A stretch of DNA of 64,000 nt from Paratinospora sagittata (GCA_035771175.1 CM069589.1:28910201-28974200); one strand, 5' to 3'. Positions 23,721 through 36,248 are shown, counted from the first letter of the stretch. Program-made: numbers and translations. The notes: generated by a model from the sequence alone, not told the origin.

Positions 23721-24726
23721 GTTTTTCTCTCGATGAATCTGAAGTTTTAAATTTTGTATTTAGTTGTTAAGGTAATCTTGCAGTAGTTTAAGGTAGCTTT
23801 GTAGTAGATTGAAGTATTTTGAAGAAATTTTAGACATCTTTGTAGCGGTTTGAATAATTTGTAAAACTTTGTAAAAAAGAAAAAAAAAACTTCATGTCGA
23901 ATTCTCAGTTCATGATATGCTAGAAGTTATGTAATGTTGTGTGCTATACTATTTGTGGTAAGCCGACTCGTCCGGTGGATTTCTTCTCTACTAGTGGGTT
24001 TGACGTGGTATGGGACACAACAAACTCACACAAATACTGACGAAAAACTCGAGACGAGGTAACCTACGGACCTGCAATGTAGCAATTCATTGCGGAAGGC
24101 CGACTTACCATCAATATCATCAAGTTCACATGGAATGGGACGTGAGAACTCGAAGAATAATAGTGGTTGACGGCTTTCCACAGGAATCTGTGAAATGACC
24201 GCACACAGATCCCCTTGACTGGACCACGTCCCTTATCACCAAAATTCATGCGAAATGGGACGTATGAATTTGGACGATAATAGGAATCGTCAGGTCTTGG
24301 TGATAGGTGAGCATAGTATAAATAAGTATAAAAGATTTGCGACATATAGATGTAGGTGACAATACGAGGAAAAATTCGTAGAAGTATCCGTGGCATGTAC
24401 TGATGTTCAAAAACATAGATATTTTGACAAATACACGAGAAATTTTCAAAGTGTTTTGAAAACGCAAATACTACGATAATAGTCTTTGAAAAAAAAAAAA
24501 TTAAAATCACACTTTTGGTTTAGTTTTAGACCCACCTAAAAGTGCGATGCCACGGTGCTCTAAGGCTCCTCATCTTCCCTATTATCTAGCCTAGAAAACT
24601 AGGAGGTTAACACTTATGAAATGTCACTTAAGAACCATGCATGTGCATTGCATCACAAATCGATCCTCTTTTCTTCCTCAGAACTTATATCGCAAATCTT
24701 GTGCTAACATCAAGCCAATCTGCAGA
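23721..24726 (+). other. G1 leader between extra ORF and gag
   Basis: About 1 kb with no sustained reading frame. The first 390 bp match 1-401 in reverse complement. The rest is AT-rich with an A run at 24488. I see no gene in it; it is probably untranslated leader. Confidence 0.5.
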
Positions 24727-25880
24727 CAATGTCAGTACAAACAAGAAGTCAGCACGACCCTAGCTCCTCTCGACAAGCGTCTGTGTTTATGCAGCCACAA
24801 GAGAATGCTGGATCTGAACCTACTCCCAACAAGCGACGGACGACAACACTAATGCCCCGCCAGCCAAACAAACTGCTGTAGCTATTTCCAATGGAGTAGC
24901 CATACCGTTTAGCATGGAGCAATTTTTTCAAGGCTTTACAGAATACATGAAGGCTTCAATGAAAGGTTCGGTCCAGAGTGTTGCTGATCATCAAACTGCT
25001 GTCCCCCAGCCACAATTGGAACCGACTATGCAAAAGATGGATCATATGACTAATCAAATTATGAAGTACAAATGGCTACAGCCCATCACTTTTGATGGCA
25101 AACCTGACTCCGACGAAGCCTACAAGTGGCTAGAAGAAACTCGAAAGGTGCTCGGGGCAATGAGAGAGTCTAAAGAAAAAAGATTCCCCTTGCTATTTAC
25201 CAGTTAGTTGGAAATGCAAACTCCTGGTGAAAAATAGTTAAGAAAGACCCTCAAGTAAAGGCCAGTACCATGACATGGCAAAAATTTGAAGCTAAATTCA
25301 TTAATGAGTATTTCCCAAATGCTGTCAAGAGAAAGAAGAGACAGGAATTTGCAAAACTCTTTCAATGAAGTATGGCAGTCCATGGAACTCTCAGTTTTCT
25401 CTCTCTCTACCATTACCACCGAGAGGGACAAAGCTGAAAAGTTTTTCAACAGATTGAGGCCCGACATTAGGCAAGTCTTTTCCTTTTTAGAGCTTGATAA
25501 CTTTAAAAAATTGGTGAACATGGCTATAAATTATGAACAGGAATAGAGGTGAAACTGGGGAAAACGAGTCATTGCGTAAGTACAACAGTTTGGTAGGAAG
25601 AGACCTTACCAACCAAATCAAAATGCTCGCCCTAGCATGGGTAACCCCCAAAACCCTCAGCTCCAGTTCGCTCTACCTGCTTCGGCCCAACAAACTTTCC
25701 AAAGGAACCCTCGTAATCACCAAAATCAAGCAAGCCAAAGAAATGGACAACCACCACAACATCGAGATCGTATGTGCTTCAAGTGTGGCCGGGTGGGCCA
25801 CGTTCAAAAAAATTGTCCTCTACCAGCCCCTGGCCAGCCAACCTAAGGCCGCAGCTGCACCAGTTCAGCAAGCAGTCTGA
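24727..25880 (+). pseudogene. G1 gag, broken
   Basis: It starts near MSVQTRSQHDPSSSRQ (24727) and shifts frame near 24850. The capsid part reads MEQFFQGFTEYMKASMKG and WLQPITFDGKPDSDEAYKWL (24914-25207), the usual gypsy gag entry (PF03732-type) where the protein enters the 'F-G..DP..A..W' fold. A stop at 25205-25207 and several shifts follow. The zinc knuckle CFKCGRVGHVQKNC (25773-25814) is intact and is followed by a Pro/Gln-rich tail. Gag packages the RNA genome. The capsid has at least four lesions. Confidence 0.85.
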
Positions 25881-25939
25881 AAGTTCCACCACCACCCAGA
25901 CAACAACAAGATCCTAGGCAGTAAGGACACACCTATGCT

Positions 25940-26170
25940 GTGGTTGAACAACCGATACCTGAAAATAACGTGGTGGAAGGTACCTTTGTTTTTTTTAACA
26001 TGTTGGTACATGTCTTATTCGATTCGGATTCTACGCATTCTTTTATTGCTACCCAAGTAGTCCAGAAATTAGGACTCCAACCAAAGGCTACTCCCGTTAC
26101 AATCTGGGTATCCACGCCAATAGGACAGGATACGAAAATAAATCAAATATGTTCCAATTGTGAACTTTGA
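25940..26170 (+). pseudogene. G1 aspartic protease, truncated
   Basis: It reads VLFDSDSTHSFIATQVVQKL then LGLQPKATPVTIWVSTPIGQ and CSNCEL. The active-site motif should be D-S-G; here it is D-S-D. The frame stops at 26168-26170, and downstream sequence is minus-strand pol of another element, so only the N-terminal two thirds of the protease remain. It normally cleaves the gag-pol polyprotein. Confidence 0.8.
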
Positions 26171-26230
26171 ATATTGGATCATCATCTACCCACACGACAC
26201 CATCTGAATCCCATTGTCTTTCAACGTAAC
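26171..26230 (-). pseudogene. Element B pol fragment (integrase N-terminal side)
   Basis: About 60 bp in which the minus strand encodes RQWDSDGVVWV, matching the segment just before the integrase zinc finger in chromoviruses and aligning with 11380-11420 of element A. It ends in GTAAC, the target duplication of element J. Confidence 0.55.
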
Positions 26231-27593
26231 TGTTGAGTTGCATATTTAGATAGGTTTTAGAGCATGTTTTAGGATATTCATGTGTTTGTTTTAGTTTTAA
26301 TGCATTTGTTATTTTAGGAATAATTTTGTTTTTATGCATTATTTTAGTTTATTAGTTATAATTTGATTCAATTTATGTTTGAGTGTGTTACTAACTTGAT
26401 TTGATTTGTTTTGTAGTTGTTTAGATGTGTTTGAAGTCAACTTGGATGATGGATACATGATATATAAAGATGTAATGAGGATCCATGAAGAATGCAAGTT
26501 AAGGAATGCAAAAATTCGGCTAATTCCACAAAAGAGAAAGCCAACAAGGTGCAGAAAACAGAGACTTGGTGCCACGACGCCCTAATGAATAAATGGTGGT
26601 GAAAGAGGCTAAGACAAGCGCCGCACAGCCGGGTGTTGCGTGAAATTTAGCAAGTTTTTATTTTTTTCAGGTTTGACCTATTCAACTTGGGATTTGGCAA
26701 CACTGTTTTCTATTGGCTTGGACACTTAAATACATCATTGTTAAGGGTTTTCAGGGCATCTTAGAGTGGAGAAGAACGCAAGACGGCTAGAATGAAGTGG
26801 AGGAGAAGAGATCGAAGTTGGAGACAAGAGAGAGATCTTCATCAACCAAAGAGTTTCTAGTTTGCTATCTTTATGTTATTCTTCAAGTTTATAACAATGT
26901 TTTATGGTTTTATCTTCCAAGTTATGAACTAATTTAGTTTTGTAGATGATAGATGGATCCTATACTAGAGATTATAGTTTGATATCAATAATATTTTCTT
27001 AAGTTTATTCATGATTCTCCAAGCGTAATGCGTTTAATCCTTTGGCCACAGGTTAGTTGATTATAGACTTGGGAGCCGACATTCGAGAAATGGTTTCCTA
27101 GGTTGGAATAAGGGATTCATGACTTGAGATTGTTGTAGAATCGAGAGATTTACGATACCTTTTGAAGTTGTAGGAAAATCAAAAAGCTTAATGGGTGATT
27201 GAGAATAATGGTTTTATCGAGAGATCGAATCTTATTCTAAATGATACATTCTAATGCGGCACTCGAGAGAGGGCATTAGAGACTTAAGGATTTTGATTTA
27301 TAAACTAGAAAATAGAATTGATAATAAGCATGTCTAAATCACATACTTGATAGTTGGGTGAAGTTGATTATCTAGATTTTTATCATATATTGATATTCTT
27401 CATAGTTTATTCGTTTGATCAAATTAATTTACTGTTTAAATCCTTGAAATTTCACAATTTGATTTTCTAGATAAAGTTAAAGATTAGTGAAAAATGGTAA
27501 TTGGTGAGGTGAATAATCCCAAAGGAAGACAACCCGATTTTTATCGATTATTACTAATACTTGACACCATCCGCTTGCGGTTTGCACGTAACA
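26231..27593 (+). repeat. 5' LTR of element J
   Basis: TGTTGAGTTGCATATTTAG to TTTGCACGTAACA, 1363 bp. The 3' LTR starts TGTTGAGTTTCCTATTTAG and is 1404 bp; it carries a roughly 20-bp extra block near its start ('ggtgtattttaggatatttc'). Confidence 0.93.
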
Positions 27594-27599
27594 AGTTTT

Positions 27600-27617
27600 T
27601 GGCGTCGTTGTTGGGGA
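27600..27617 (+). other. Primer binding site of element J (Athila/Tat type)
   Basis: TGGCGTCGTTGTTGGGGA lies six bases after the LTR. It matches the consensus TGGCGCCGTTGCCGGGGA used by Athila- and Tat-group elements, apart from C-to-T changes. Confidence 0.85.
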
Positions 27618-27736
27618 TTTTTTCGCTTTATTTTCATCAATATCGTTAGTAATTGATTTTGATTTTAACCTAGTATTTTTTCTGAAATTTTCTGAATTTG
27701 TTTCTTTGTTTTTGTTTTGAAGGTTAATCAAAGTAT

Positions 27737-30709
27737 ATGCGGCGTTCTAGAAGTTTGGGACAAAGACGAAGAGAAAGAAGAGTGGAACAAGAGGCAATGG
27801 AGCCTGAAAATAAACAATTGCCTCTTCGGGACTACTTCAAGCTCGTTATTCATGACAACTACTCTGGGATAGTGAGAGCACCCATAACTGCAAATAATTT
27901 TGAGTTGAAGCCAGCGTTAATCACAATGGTTCAACAACATCAGTACATGGGCTCTTGTTACGTGCGAACCCGCAAGCGTACGGTGTCAAGTTATAATATA
28001 GAACCGATGAGATATCGAGTTGTCGTCCTCTAGGATTGACACTCACACTAAATACAGTTTCACTAACCCTAACTTTATTTAGAAAATCAAAGTTGAATGA
28101 TTAATAAACTAAAAATAGCAATTAAACAAGAAATATAATAAAAATAGCAAATTATGGGAATTTGGATGAAAATCAATATGGAAAAACGTCTAGAGGTTCA
28201 ATCTCTCCTTACTATCAACTATGCCTAGAAATATGCGATATTCATCAATTTGAGTTATAGTTTATAAGCCAAAAATTTGGAGATTTCTAATACCTTCTCT
28301 CGAGTGCCACATTAGAGCATATTCTTAGGAAATTAAGTTTAATCTATCAATAAAACCCAAAAACCAAAAAATTCATTAAGTTCTATGATTTTCCCAAAGA
28401 CTTCATAAAACTCCATAAATCTATCAATTCTATGGTCGTTTCATGTTATGCTTCTCATGTTCTAACCCGAAAAACCCTCTATCGAGTGCCTCCTTCCAAG
28501 TCTAGGATCAATTAATCTGTGATCAAGGGATCAATAGCATTAAGAGTAGAAAATCATAAATAAACTAACAACTCTATTAATGAATAATCAAAAGTTTAAG
28601 AACATGACATTGTTTCTAGTTTGGATTGATCTACACCTCTAGATAGAAAACTTAGTTCATGAATAAAGACATTAAATAATGAAATAATATGACGAACATG
28701 AATTTAAAACTAGAAAAACCAAGTAGAAGGAAGGGAAACTGTTGGAGATTCTTCAATGATCTTCAATCTTATTCTTTTTCGCTTCAAACCCTAGTCGTCT
28801 TTCCTTTTTTTCTCCACTCTCTTCTATCCCCTCTGATGCTTTGAAAACCCAAAAAAATGGTCTTAATAGAGCCACAAGTCCATAGGAAGTTGCAATAAGA
28901 AACTCCAAGTCAAACTATGAAAGTTTGCAACAAAATTAGAAAGTTTCTAATTTTGTCGCACCTTTGTTCTCTTCCTCGCCTTTTCTGCTCTTGTTATCCA
29001 ATCCAAATCACCCTAAAAATCCTCTCATATTGTATTATTTCAATTAAGGAATCCATAGAAACAAACCGCGTCCAATTCGGAGTTGAATTGAGAAAGTTAT
29101 GGCCAAAACAAAAAAGTCTCGCAAAGCTATCAAACCTCGGCGTTGCAGCGCTCAGTTTCTACTTTTTAGTGCATTTTTTTGCTATTTTCTTGTGGACTTA
29201 GTCATTTTATCATCTCCTATGACTTGCATTCCTTATGTTCTTGCATTTCAACTTGTTATAACTTGTTTCCATCATCCAAATCCATGTTAAACACATCTAA
29301 ACACCTACAAAATAACCCAAATTAAGTGAGTATCATGCTTTAATAATCTCATGAACCAACCTATAAAAATTCATACCGAAATAATGCAAAAACACCAAAA
29401 TGTAACTAAACTATCAAATAACCAAATTTATGGTAAACTAACCTAATATATGAACTAAATACCATAAAACACACCTAAAATATGCTCTAAAATATATACT
29501 AAATACCTACTTATCAACTCTCCAATAGAAGATCCGATGATTCATATACAATATTTCTTGGAAAAGTGTGATACGGTCAAGATACATGGTGTGGCTGAAG
29601 AGGTGATTCGATTGAGATTGTTCCCATTTTCTTTGAGGGACAAGGCCAAGGAATGGTCGCAAGGCTTGCAACCTGAAAGTGTTGCCACACGGGAAAATTT
29701 AATACAAAAATTCCTTTAAAAGTTCTTTCCACCAGCAAAGACAGCTCAACTACGGGTAGAGATTGGTAAGTTTAAGCAATTGGACACTGAGTCACTCTAT
29801 GAGGTGTGGGAACGGTATAAGGAGTTGTTAAGGAAGTGTCCACAGCACGACTTAAAAGTGTGGATGCAACTTCAGATATTTTATAATGGGATGATAGTTT
29901 CCACACGTACTTTGGTAGATGTCGCAGCTGGTGGCACTATAATGAGTAAGACGACTGAGGGGGCTCTCAACCTATTAGAAGAGATGGCTTCCAACACATA
30001 TGAAGCTCCTAGTGAGAGATCATTGGTGAAAAAGGTTGCTAGAGTGTTTGAGCTTGATCCAATGACTGCAATTTTGGCACAGCTATCCACATTTTCCAAT
30101 CAAATAGCTTCGCTACAAGGTGCACAACGTTTCATTGAGAAAGTAGCGGAGGCAAGCATGGGATATTCGGGTGGAGAGACCATTGAAGAGCAAGCAAACT
30201 ATTTGAACAACCATGGGTATAACTACGGAAACAATGTTTCCATTCCAAACCAATACCATATGGGGATAAGAAATCATGAGAATTTCTCCTACTCTAATAG
30301 TAGGAATGTTTTGAATCTTCCACCGAGCATATCTATGCTACCACAAAAGAAGAAATCGTCTTTGGAAGACATTTTGAGTGGGTTAATAACAAACTCGAAA
30401 GCAAATCAAGATAGAATCGAGTCAAGAGTTGATGGGTTGGAAGCTTCACTAAAGAACATAGAAATGCAAATGGGGCAATTGGCTTCAGCAATTAGTGCCC
30501 AACAAAAAGGCTCTTTCCCTTGCAGCACTCAAGTCAATCGAAAGGAACACTGCAAGGCCATTACACTCAGAAGTGGAAAAAAAGTCAAAAGAGCTGAAGT
30601 GAAAAGCGAGGATGAGAAGACATCATCACCATCATCATTAAGCAATTCAAAGATTGAGGCACATCAAGAGGAGCACAAGCAAGAAGAGCCAAAGGAGAAG
30701 CCATACTAA
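27737..30709 (+). pseudogene. Element J gag, split by solo LTR K and one stop
   Basis: The ATG at 27737 opens an Arg-rich N-terminus (MRRSRSLGQRRRERR), then VRAPITANNFELKPALITMV, the hallmark start of Athila/Tat gag. Solo LTR K interrupts at 27956; the frame resumes at 29517 as PIEDPMIHIQYFLEKCDTVK. The core has LRLFPFSLRDKAKEWSQGL and, after a TAA at 29717-29719, KFKQLDTESLYEVWERYKEL and IFYNGMIVSTRTLVDVAAGG. The C-terminal part (to 30709) is coiled-coil-like and lysine-rich. No CCHC knuckle is seen, as is common in this group. Only one stop and the K insertion separate it from an open frame. Confidence 0.88.
27956..29516 (-). repeat. Solo Athila/Tat-like LTR K inside gag of J
   Basis: In minus orientation it runs from TGATAAGTAGGTATTTAG to CGCACGTAACA (plus start TGTTACGTGCG), the same family as the LTRs of J but reversed. 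The flanks are GCTCT (27951-27955) and ACTCT (29517-29521), a target duplication with one mismatch. No internal sequence remains. The gag frame is continuous across it. Confidence 0.85.
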
Positions 30710-30814
30710 CCGGGTTCCATTACCTTCTCAGATACCCCTCCAATCTTAAAAACTCTTCTTCCTTTCCCTCGACGTTTTCAAAAGAAAAGACTTGATGGAC
30801 AATTTGCAAAGTTT

Positions 30815-31340
30815 TTGGATATGTTTAAGAAAATTCATATAAATATCCCTTTTGCGAATGCACTAGAGCAGATGCCCAATTATGCAAAATTCATGAAGGA
30901 CATCATGTCAAAGAAGCGCAAGCTTGAAGTGTTCAAGACGGTGAAGCTCACAGAGGAGTGTAGCATCATCTTACAAAGGAAGCTACCTCAAAAGTTGAAA
31001 GACCCGAGGAGTTTCACTATACCTTGCATTATAGGTTCTTCTAATTTTGATAAGGTTTTATGTGATCTTGGTGCGAGTATTAATTTGATGCTTTTATCTA
31101 TTTTCAGGAAGTTAGGACATGGCGAGGTGAAGCCAACCACCATCTGATTGTAATTGGCAGATCGTTCTCTCACCTATCTCCGTGGCATTATAGAAGATGT
31201 CTTGGTGAAGGCCAAAAAATTCATCTTCCCGATTGATTTCATGGTGCTTGATATGGAGGAAGACGGAGATGTACCATTAATACTTGGGCGACCCTTTTTA
31301 GCTACCGGGTGAGCTTTGATAGATGTCTAAAAGGGTGAAC
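30815..31340 (+). pseudogene. Element J aspartic protease, broken
   Basis: From MDMFKKIHINIPFANALEQM, a conserved Athila/Tat lead-in, through FTIPCIIGSSNFDKVLCDLG and ASINLM (31030-31100). The D-L-G-A active-site motif typical of this group is intact. A stop at 31145-31147 is followed in another frame by PLILGRPFLATG near 31275, the C-terminal protease signature, then further stops at about 31310-31330. The following 31346-31660 stretch is the variable linker to RT. Confidence 0.85.
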
Positions 31341-31660
31341 TTACATTGAGGGTGAATGGAGTAGAAGTGTTTTTCAACATCTACAAGACCCTCAAGTTCC
31401 CTTCAGAGATGAGCACATGCAACCGAGTTGATGTTATTGATATGGTAGATTGTTGTGTTGAAGAGGTGCATGAGACGGCTACACCGGTGGATGCACAAGA
31501 AAGATGTCTTGTCAACTCAGTGGCTAGAGATGGGGCATTAGGTGAAGATGTCCAGCATTGTGTGATGTCACTTGAAGCCTCTCCATTGGATTCTTCTCAA
31601 CACAAGCAAGAAAGTATGGATAATTCTACTTCAAGTGAAGCAAGTGAGCCTACTCCCTAG

Positions 31661-32695
31661 TTGAAGCCTCTTCCGGATCACTTGAGATATGCGTTCTTGG
31701 GAGATGAGTCTACTTATCTGGTCATTGTTTCTTCATCTCTATCTCATGTGGAAGAAAAGAAATTGTTGAGGATATTAAGGGAGTACAAATCAGCCTTGGG
31801 ATGGTCGATTAAAGACATCAAGGGAATAAGCCCTTCAATATGTATGCATAAGATACTGATGGAAGACACTTACAAGCCTTCAATTGAGCATCAAATAAGG
31901 CTTAATCTAGAGATGAAAGAAGTGGTTCGAGGTGAAGTTTTGAAGTGGATGAGGGCCGGTATTGTTTAAGCTATTTCAGACAGTCATTGGGTGAGCCTAA
32001 GAAAGGTGGGATCACCGTGATGAAGAATGAAAATGATAAACTGATTTTGACAAGAACAGTGACGGGGTGGCGAGTGTGCATAAATTACAGAAAGTTGAAT
32101 AAGGCGACTAAGAAAGGATCACTTCCCCCTTCCATTTATTGACCAAATGTTGGATCGATTGGCGATCTTTGATTACTATTGTTTCTTAGATGGCTACTCG
32201 GGCTATAATCAGATAGCCATTGCACCGAAGGACCAAGAGAAGACCACATTCACATTCCCTTATCGTATATTTACCTTCCGGAGGATGCCCTTTTGTTTGT
32301 GCAATACACTGGCTACTTTCCAACAGTGTATGATAGCTATCTTCGCGGATATGGTAGAAGAGATTATGGAAGTCTTCATGGATGACTTTTCAGTTTTTGG
32401 CTCTACTTTTGATCAATGTTTGCATAATCTTGCTTTGATGTTGAAGCGGTGTGAGGAGACTAATCTTGTACTCAATTGGGAGAAGTGTCATTTCATGGTA
32501 CAAGAGGGCATTGTTTTAGGCAATCTAGTGTCTTCAAAAGGTTTTGAGGTTGATCGAACCAAGATTGTGGCTATTGAGAAGCTTCCACTTCCAAAGTGCA
32601 TCAAAAACATTAAAAACTTTTTGGACGTGTTAGGTTTTATAGTAGATTTCTCAAAGATTTCTCCAAGATCACGAAGCCGCTTTGCAATCTTTTAG
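31661..32695 (+). pseudogene. Element J reverse transcriptase, broken
   Basis: The lead-in LKPLPDHLRYAFLGD is standard for Athila/Tat. Then SALGWSIKDIKGISPSICMH, the WRVCINYRKLNKATKK block (about 32068), YNQIAIAPKDQEKTTFTFPY (about 32205), and the catalytic FMDD followed by FSVFG at 32375-32401. Both Asp residues are intact. Breaks: a stop at 31967-31969, a shift at 31945-31970 and another near 32135. The DVLGF segment marks the connection to RNase H. Confidence 0.9.
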
Positions 32696-33230
32696 AGAAA
32701 GATGTTCCTTTTTGTGTAAATGATAAATGTGAGAAGGCTTTTGGGGTGTTGAAGGATGCGTTGATTTCAGCCCCTATTATGGTGGTACCGGATTGGAAGC
32801 TAACTTTGAGATCATGTGCGATGCTAGTGGTTTTGCTATTGGAGCAGTGCTTGGACAACGGCATGAGAAGATGTTTTGAGCTATATCTTATGCTAGTCGC
32901 ACCCTAGATGTGGCCAAACAAAACTACACTACGACTGAAAAAGAGTTGTTGGCGGTTTTTTTCGCATGTGATAAGTTTCAGTCGTACATTATTGGGTCCA
33001 AGGTCATTGTTTATACCGACCATGCGAAAATCTGATATTTATTTGAGAAGAAAGATGCCAAGCCAAGATTGATTAGGTGGATTCTTTTATTGCAAGAGTT
33101 TGATCTAGAGATTCGGGACAAGAAGGGGAGCGAGAATGTGGTGGCCGATCACTTATCACGGCTACAACTTGAAGGCAAAAAGGATGTAGTCCCTATTCAA
33201 AAGTCTTTCCCGGATGAACAACTATAAAGT
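32696..33230 (+). pseudogene. Element J RNase H, broken
   Basis: The frames show KDVPFCVNDKCEKAFGVLKD, then after a shift MCDASGFAIGAVLGQRHEKM (about 32814), SYASRTLDVAKQNYTTTEKE, VIVYTDHAK and [12 protein letters not shown] (about 33133). The Asp, Glu and Asp metal ligands are visible. Stops at about 32878 and 33034 and a frameshift near 32800 inactivate it. I see no second (archaeal-type) RNase H domain, which argues for Athila rather than Tat. Confidence 0.85.
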
Positions 33231-33299
33231 TTGGGGGTATAAGCTCCTTGGTATGCTGATTTTGTGAACTTCTTAGTGTGTGATAAATTACCCCCGAAT

Positions 33300-34527
33300 C
33301 TCTCTTTCGAAGAAGAAGAAGTTCTTGCATGATGTGCGAGCTTATATGTGGGATGAGCCATTACTTTTCAAGCGGTGTAATGACCAAATGGTTAGAAGAT
33401 GTGTACCGGAGGATGAGTTCCAGGATATTCTTTGAGGGTGTCATTCTTCCCCTTATGGAGGCCACTTTGGTGCTCAACAAACAACGGCAAAAGTACTTGA
33501 ATGTGGGTTTTATTGGCCCACTTTATTCCGAGATTCTTATTATTTTGTGAAGATGTGTGATCATTGCCAACGGTTGGGTACCATTTGAGGAAACATGAGC
33601 TGCCCTTGACCAACATTATGGAGGTTGAGCTTTTTGATGTTTGGGGCATTGATTCCGTTCCCTTCTTCGTGTAGTAAATCCTACATCCTTCTTGCAGTTG
33701 ATTATGTTTCCAAGTGGGTTGAGGTGATTATTACACCTACCAATGATGCAAGAATGGTGCTAAATTTTTTGCATAAACACATTTTCACTCGATTTGGCAC
33801 CCCTCGAGCTATCATAAGTGATGAGGGCTCCCACTTTTGCAATAAGCTCTTTGATTCGTTCTTTGATTCGTTACTTGTTAAATATGGTGTGAAGCACAAG
33901 AGAGCTCTTGCCTGCCACCCACAATTTAATGGGAAAGTTGAGATAAGCAACCGGGAAGTAAAACAAATTTTGGAGAAGACGGTAAATGTGCGAAGAAAAG
34001 ATTGGGCATTTAAGCTTGACGATGTTTTGTGGGCATATCGGACTGCATTCAAGACATCCATTGGGATGTCTCCTTACCACCTTGTTTTTGGGAAGAGTTG
34101 TCATTTACTCGTGGAGTTGGAGCATCATTCTTATTGGGGGATTAAAAAGCTAAATTTTGACTTGAAGGCTTCCGGAGAAGAACGATTGTTACAGCTTATG
34201 GAGATGGAAGAGTTCTGAAATGATGCATATGAGAATGCCAAGTACTACAAAAAGAGAACCAAACAATGGCATGACAAGTTGATTTTAAAGCGGGACTTCC
34301 TACAGGGACAACAAGTTCTTATATTCAATCCGAGGTTAAAGCACTTTCCGGGAAAGTTGAAGTCAAGATGGTCGGGACCCTTTATCGTGGAAAAAGTTTT
34401 CCCTCATGGTGCGGTGGAGTTGAAGAGTGTCGATGGCTCTTATTTTTGGGTTAATGGCCAATGGTTGAAGCAAGACTTTGGCCAAAAGGAGCGGCATGAT
34501 GAGAGCATCACTCTTGGGGAGCCGTGA
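33300..34527 (+). pseudogene. Element J integrase, broken
   Basis: The HHCC zinc finger (about 33436-33575) contains GCHSSPYGGHFGAQQTTAKV and MCDHCQRLG. The core has WGIDSVPF (first Asp, near 33640), [14 protein letters not shown] (second Asp, about 33810) and [20 protein letters not shown] with the Glu (about 33920), so the DDE triad is present. The C-terminal domain reads KLKSRWSGPFIVEKVFPHGA (about 34345) and ends naturally at 34525-34527. At least three frameshifts lie between 33330 and 33660 and one near 34218. Confidence 0.9.
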
Positions 34528-36248
34528 AGGCGTTATCAAGGACAGTCGGGCGGACGACTCTAAACCAAGCGTTGGATGGGAGGCAACCCAACAATTTTGG
34601 AGCTTTATTATTTCTTGTGTTTTATGTTTGTTTTTTTTTTCATTGTAGTATAGGATTTGAGTTCCGTGCATTGGAAAATTTGTTTACTTATTCTTTCTAG
34701 GTTCTAAAGCAAGTTTGGGGGTCTTCTTGGAGCATCTAGGAGAGACGAATGGAGTGCATCATGTGGCATCTTCACCCATTTAGGTTAAGGGGTTTTTTCT
34801 AAACTCTCTTATCTTATTTTTGTCTTTGTTTTTCCTAGTTTCTATTTGTTTATTTCATGCATTGAGGACAATGCTTGCTTTAAGTTTGGGGGGAGAGTTT
34901 TGAATTTTTTCATAGTAAGTTAGTTGAGTGTGCATTAGTTCAGGTTAGGTAGTCACATTCTTTTACAACTTTAGACTTAATTATGGAGGGCCAATGACAA
35001 GAGGACACTTCAGAGATATGAAATGATAGGAGAATGTAGAGAGTTACCTATATGTCTATGTGTTTGATCCAACTTTTTGCTGGGAATTGTTGGAGAGACT
35101 TAACCATTTGTACATGGTTTTGATCATTAGATTAAGATTATTTGAAATAGACTTTTCCTTGCTAAGTCATAACTTAGATCTCTAGGGATTCTAGAACAAT
35201 TATGATCACCACTCGAGGCGAAATCATAGAAAACACACTATAAGGAAAATGATTTAGGCCATGTTTGGAAAAGCTTGAGCAAAATAGCCTACCTTTCTTT
35301 TGATTGTATCCATAGTACCCATTTTGAGCTAAATGTTTTTTCTTTGTTACCTATGCATTATGAACTTTGAGCTTTATTCGTTTAAATTCCTTGTTTCAAC
35401 CTATGCACCTTATACACTTTGAGTACGTTGAAGTGTTATCCTTTTGAAAGGTAGAAAATGGGGAATGAAAAGGAGAAAAAAGGGTGAAAAGAAGGTAACA
35501 AAGAAGAAAAAAAAATTAGAAGTTTGCTCATGAGCTTTATTGAAAAGAAAAGAAGAAAAGGTTGTTGCACTTATGTGTTGAAAACAAATAGTTTTGGGGT
35601 GTAGCATTCTTTCTTGGAAAAAAAAAAAAAAGCAAACAAAAGAATGGGGATGTATGAAAAGTTTGAATTTTGAAAAGGGTATGTGTGTTGAAAAAGGGTT
35701 TTTTTTTGTCTCAAATGTAATGTAGAGGATTTTAGTAATTGATCAAAGTGTTTAAGGTGTTTTTGAGCTACAATGTTCCTATTTTTCCTACCTTTGAACC
35801 TTAGCCTTACATTACAACCTATGAAAGACCTACTGATTCTGAATGGTGTGTGATCTACATTAGTGGAGAGTGTTCTGAAAGACTTGCCTATGGAGTTCCA
35901 ACCTAAACCATATACTTTGAGATCTCATACTTAATACTTGTTTGCACTTGTTCATAACTTGCATGATTGGTTTGATGAGATTAGCTATGTACTTATGTGT
36001 GAAAGAATCAAAGGTGAAACTTAGTTAGAGTTGGGTTGAAATTGTAGACAAACTTATTACTCTTAAAATTCTTCCTAGAAGTGAATGTTCTTTTTGGTGT
36101 AATCTTGGAGGCCATGTATGTGTTTACAATGTTGAGTTAAGTCTTTATTTGTGCGAGATTGCGACTTTAGAAGGATTGTGTTAATCTTTAGTTTTAGTTT
36201 TGTTTTCCCTTTGCTCGGGGCGATCAAAGTCCTAAGTTTGGGGGTATT
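34528..36248 (+). other. Element J 3' noncoding region with polypurine tract
   Basis: 1.7 kb with no gene. It is rich in purine tracts (for example 'agtttggggggagag' near 34880 and GAAAAGG runs at 35455-35700) and T runs. Athila elements usually carry an envelope-like ORF here; none is visible. The true polypurine tract, AGTTTGGGGGTATT at 36235-36248, adjoins the 3' LTR. Confidence 0.7.

Larger units (their letters stand above)
20895..26170 (+). mobile_element. Ty3/gypsy G1 element, 5' half only
   Basis: 5' LTR 20895-22102, degenerate primer site, extra ORF, leader, gag and the start of protease. It ends near 26170, where sequence switches to minus-strand pol of element B. No 3' LTR is found, so pol and the 3' LTR were deleted. 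It is the same family as 1-3114 (minus) and the LTR fragment at 56181. It inserted into the 3' LTR of E. Confidence 0.85.

Noticed and set aside
24010..24510. Small frames on both strands between the G1 extra ORF and gag
   Set aside because: They are not conserved in the sister copy at 1-401 and have no domain; treated as leader.
28917..29290. Hydrophobic small frames at 28917-29201 and 29099-29290 as membrane proteins
   Set aside because: They fall inside solo LTR K and have no start context or homologue I recognise.
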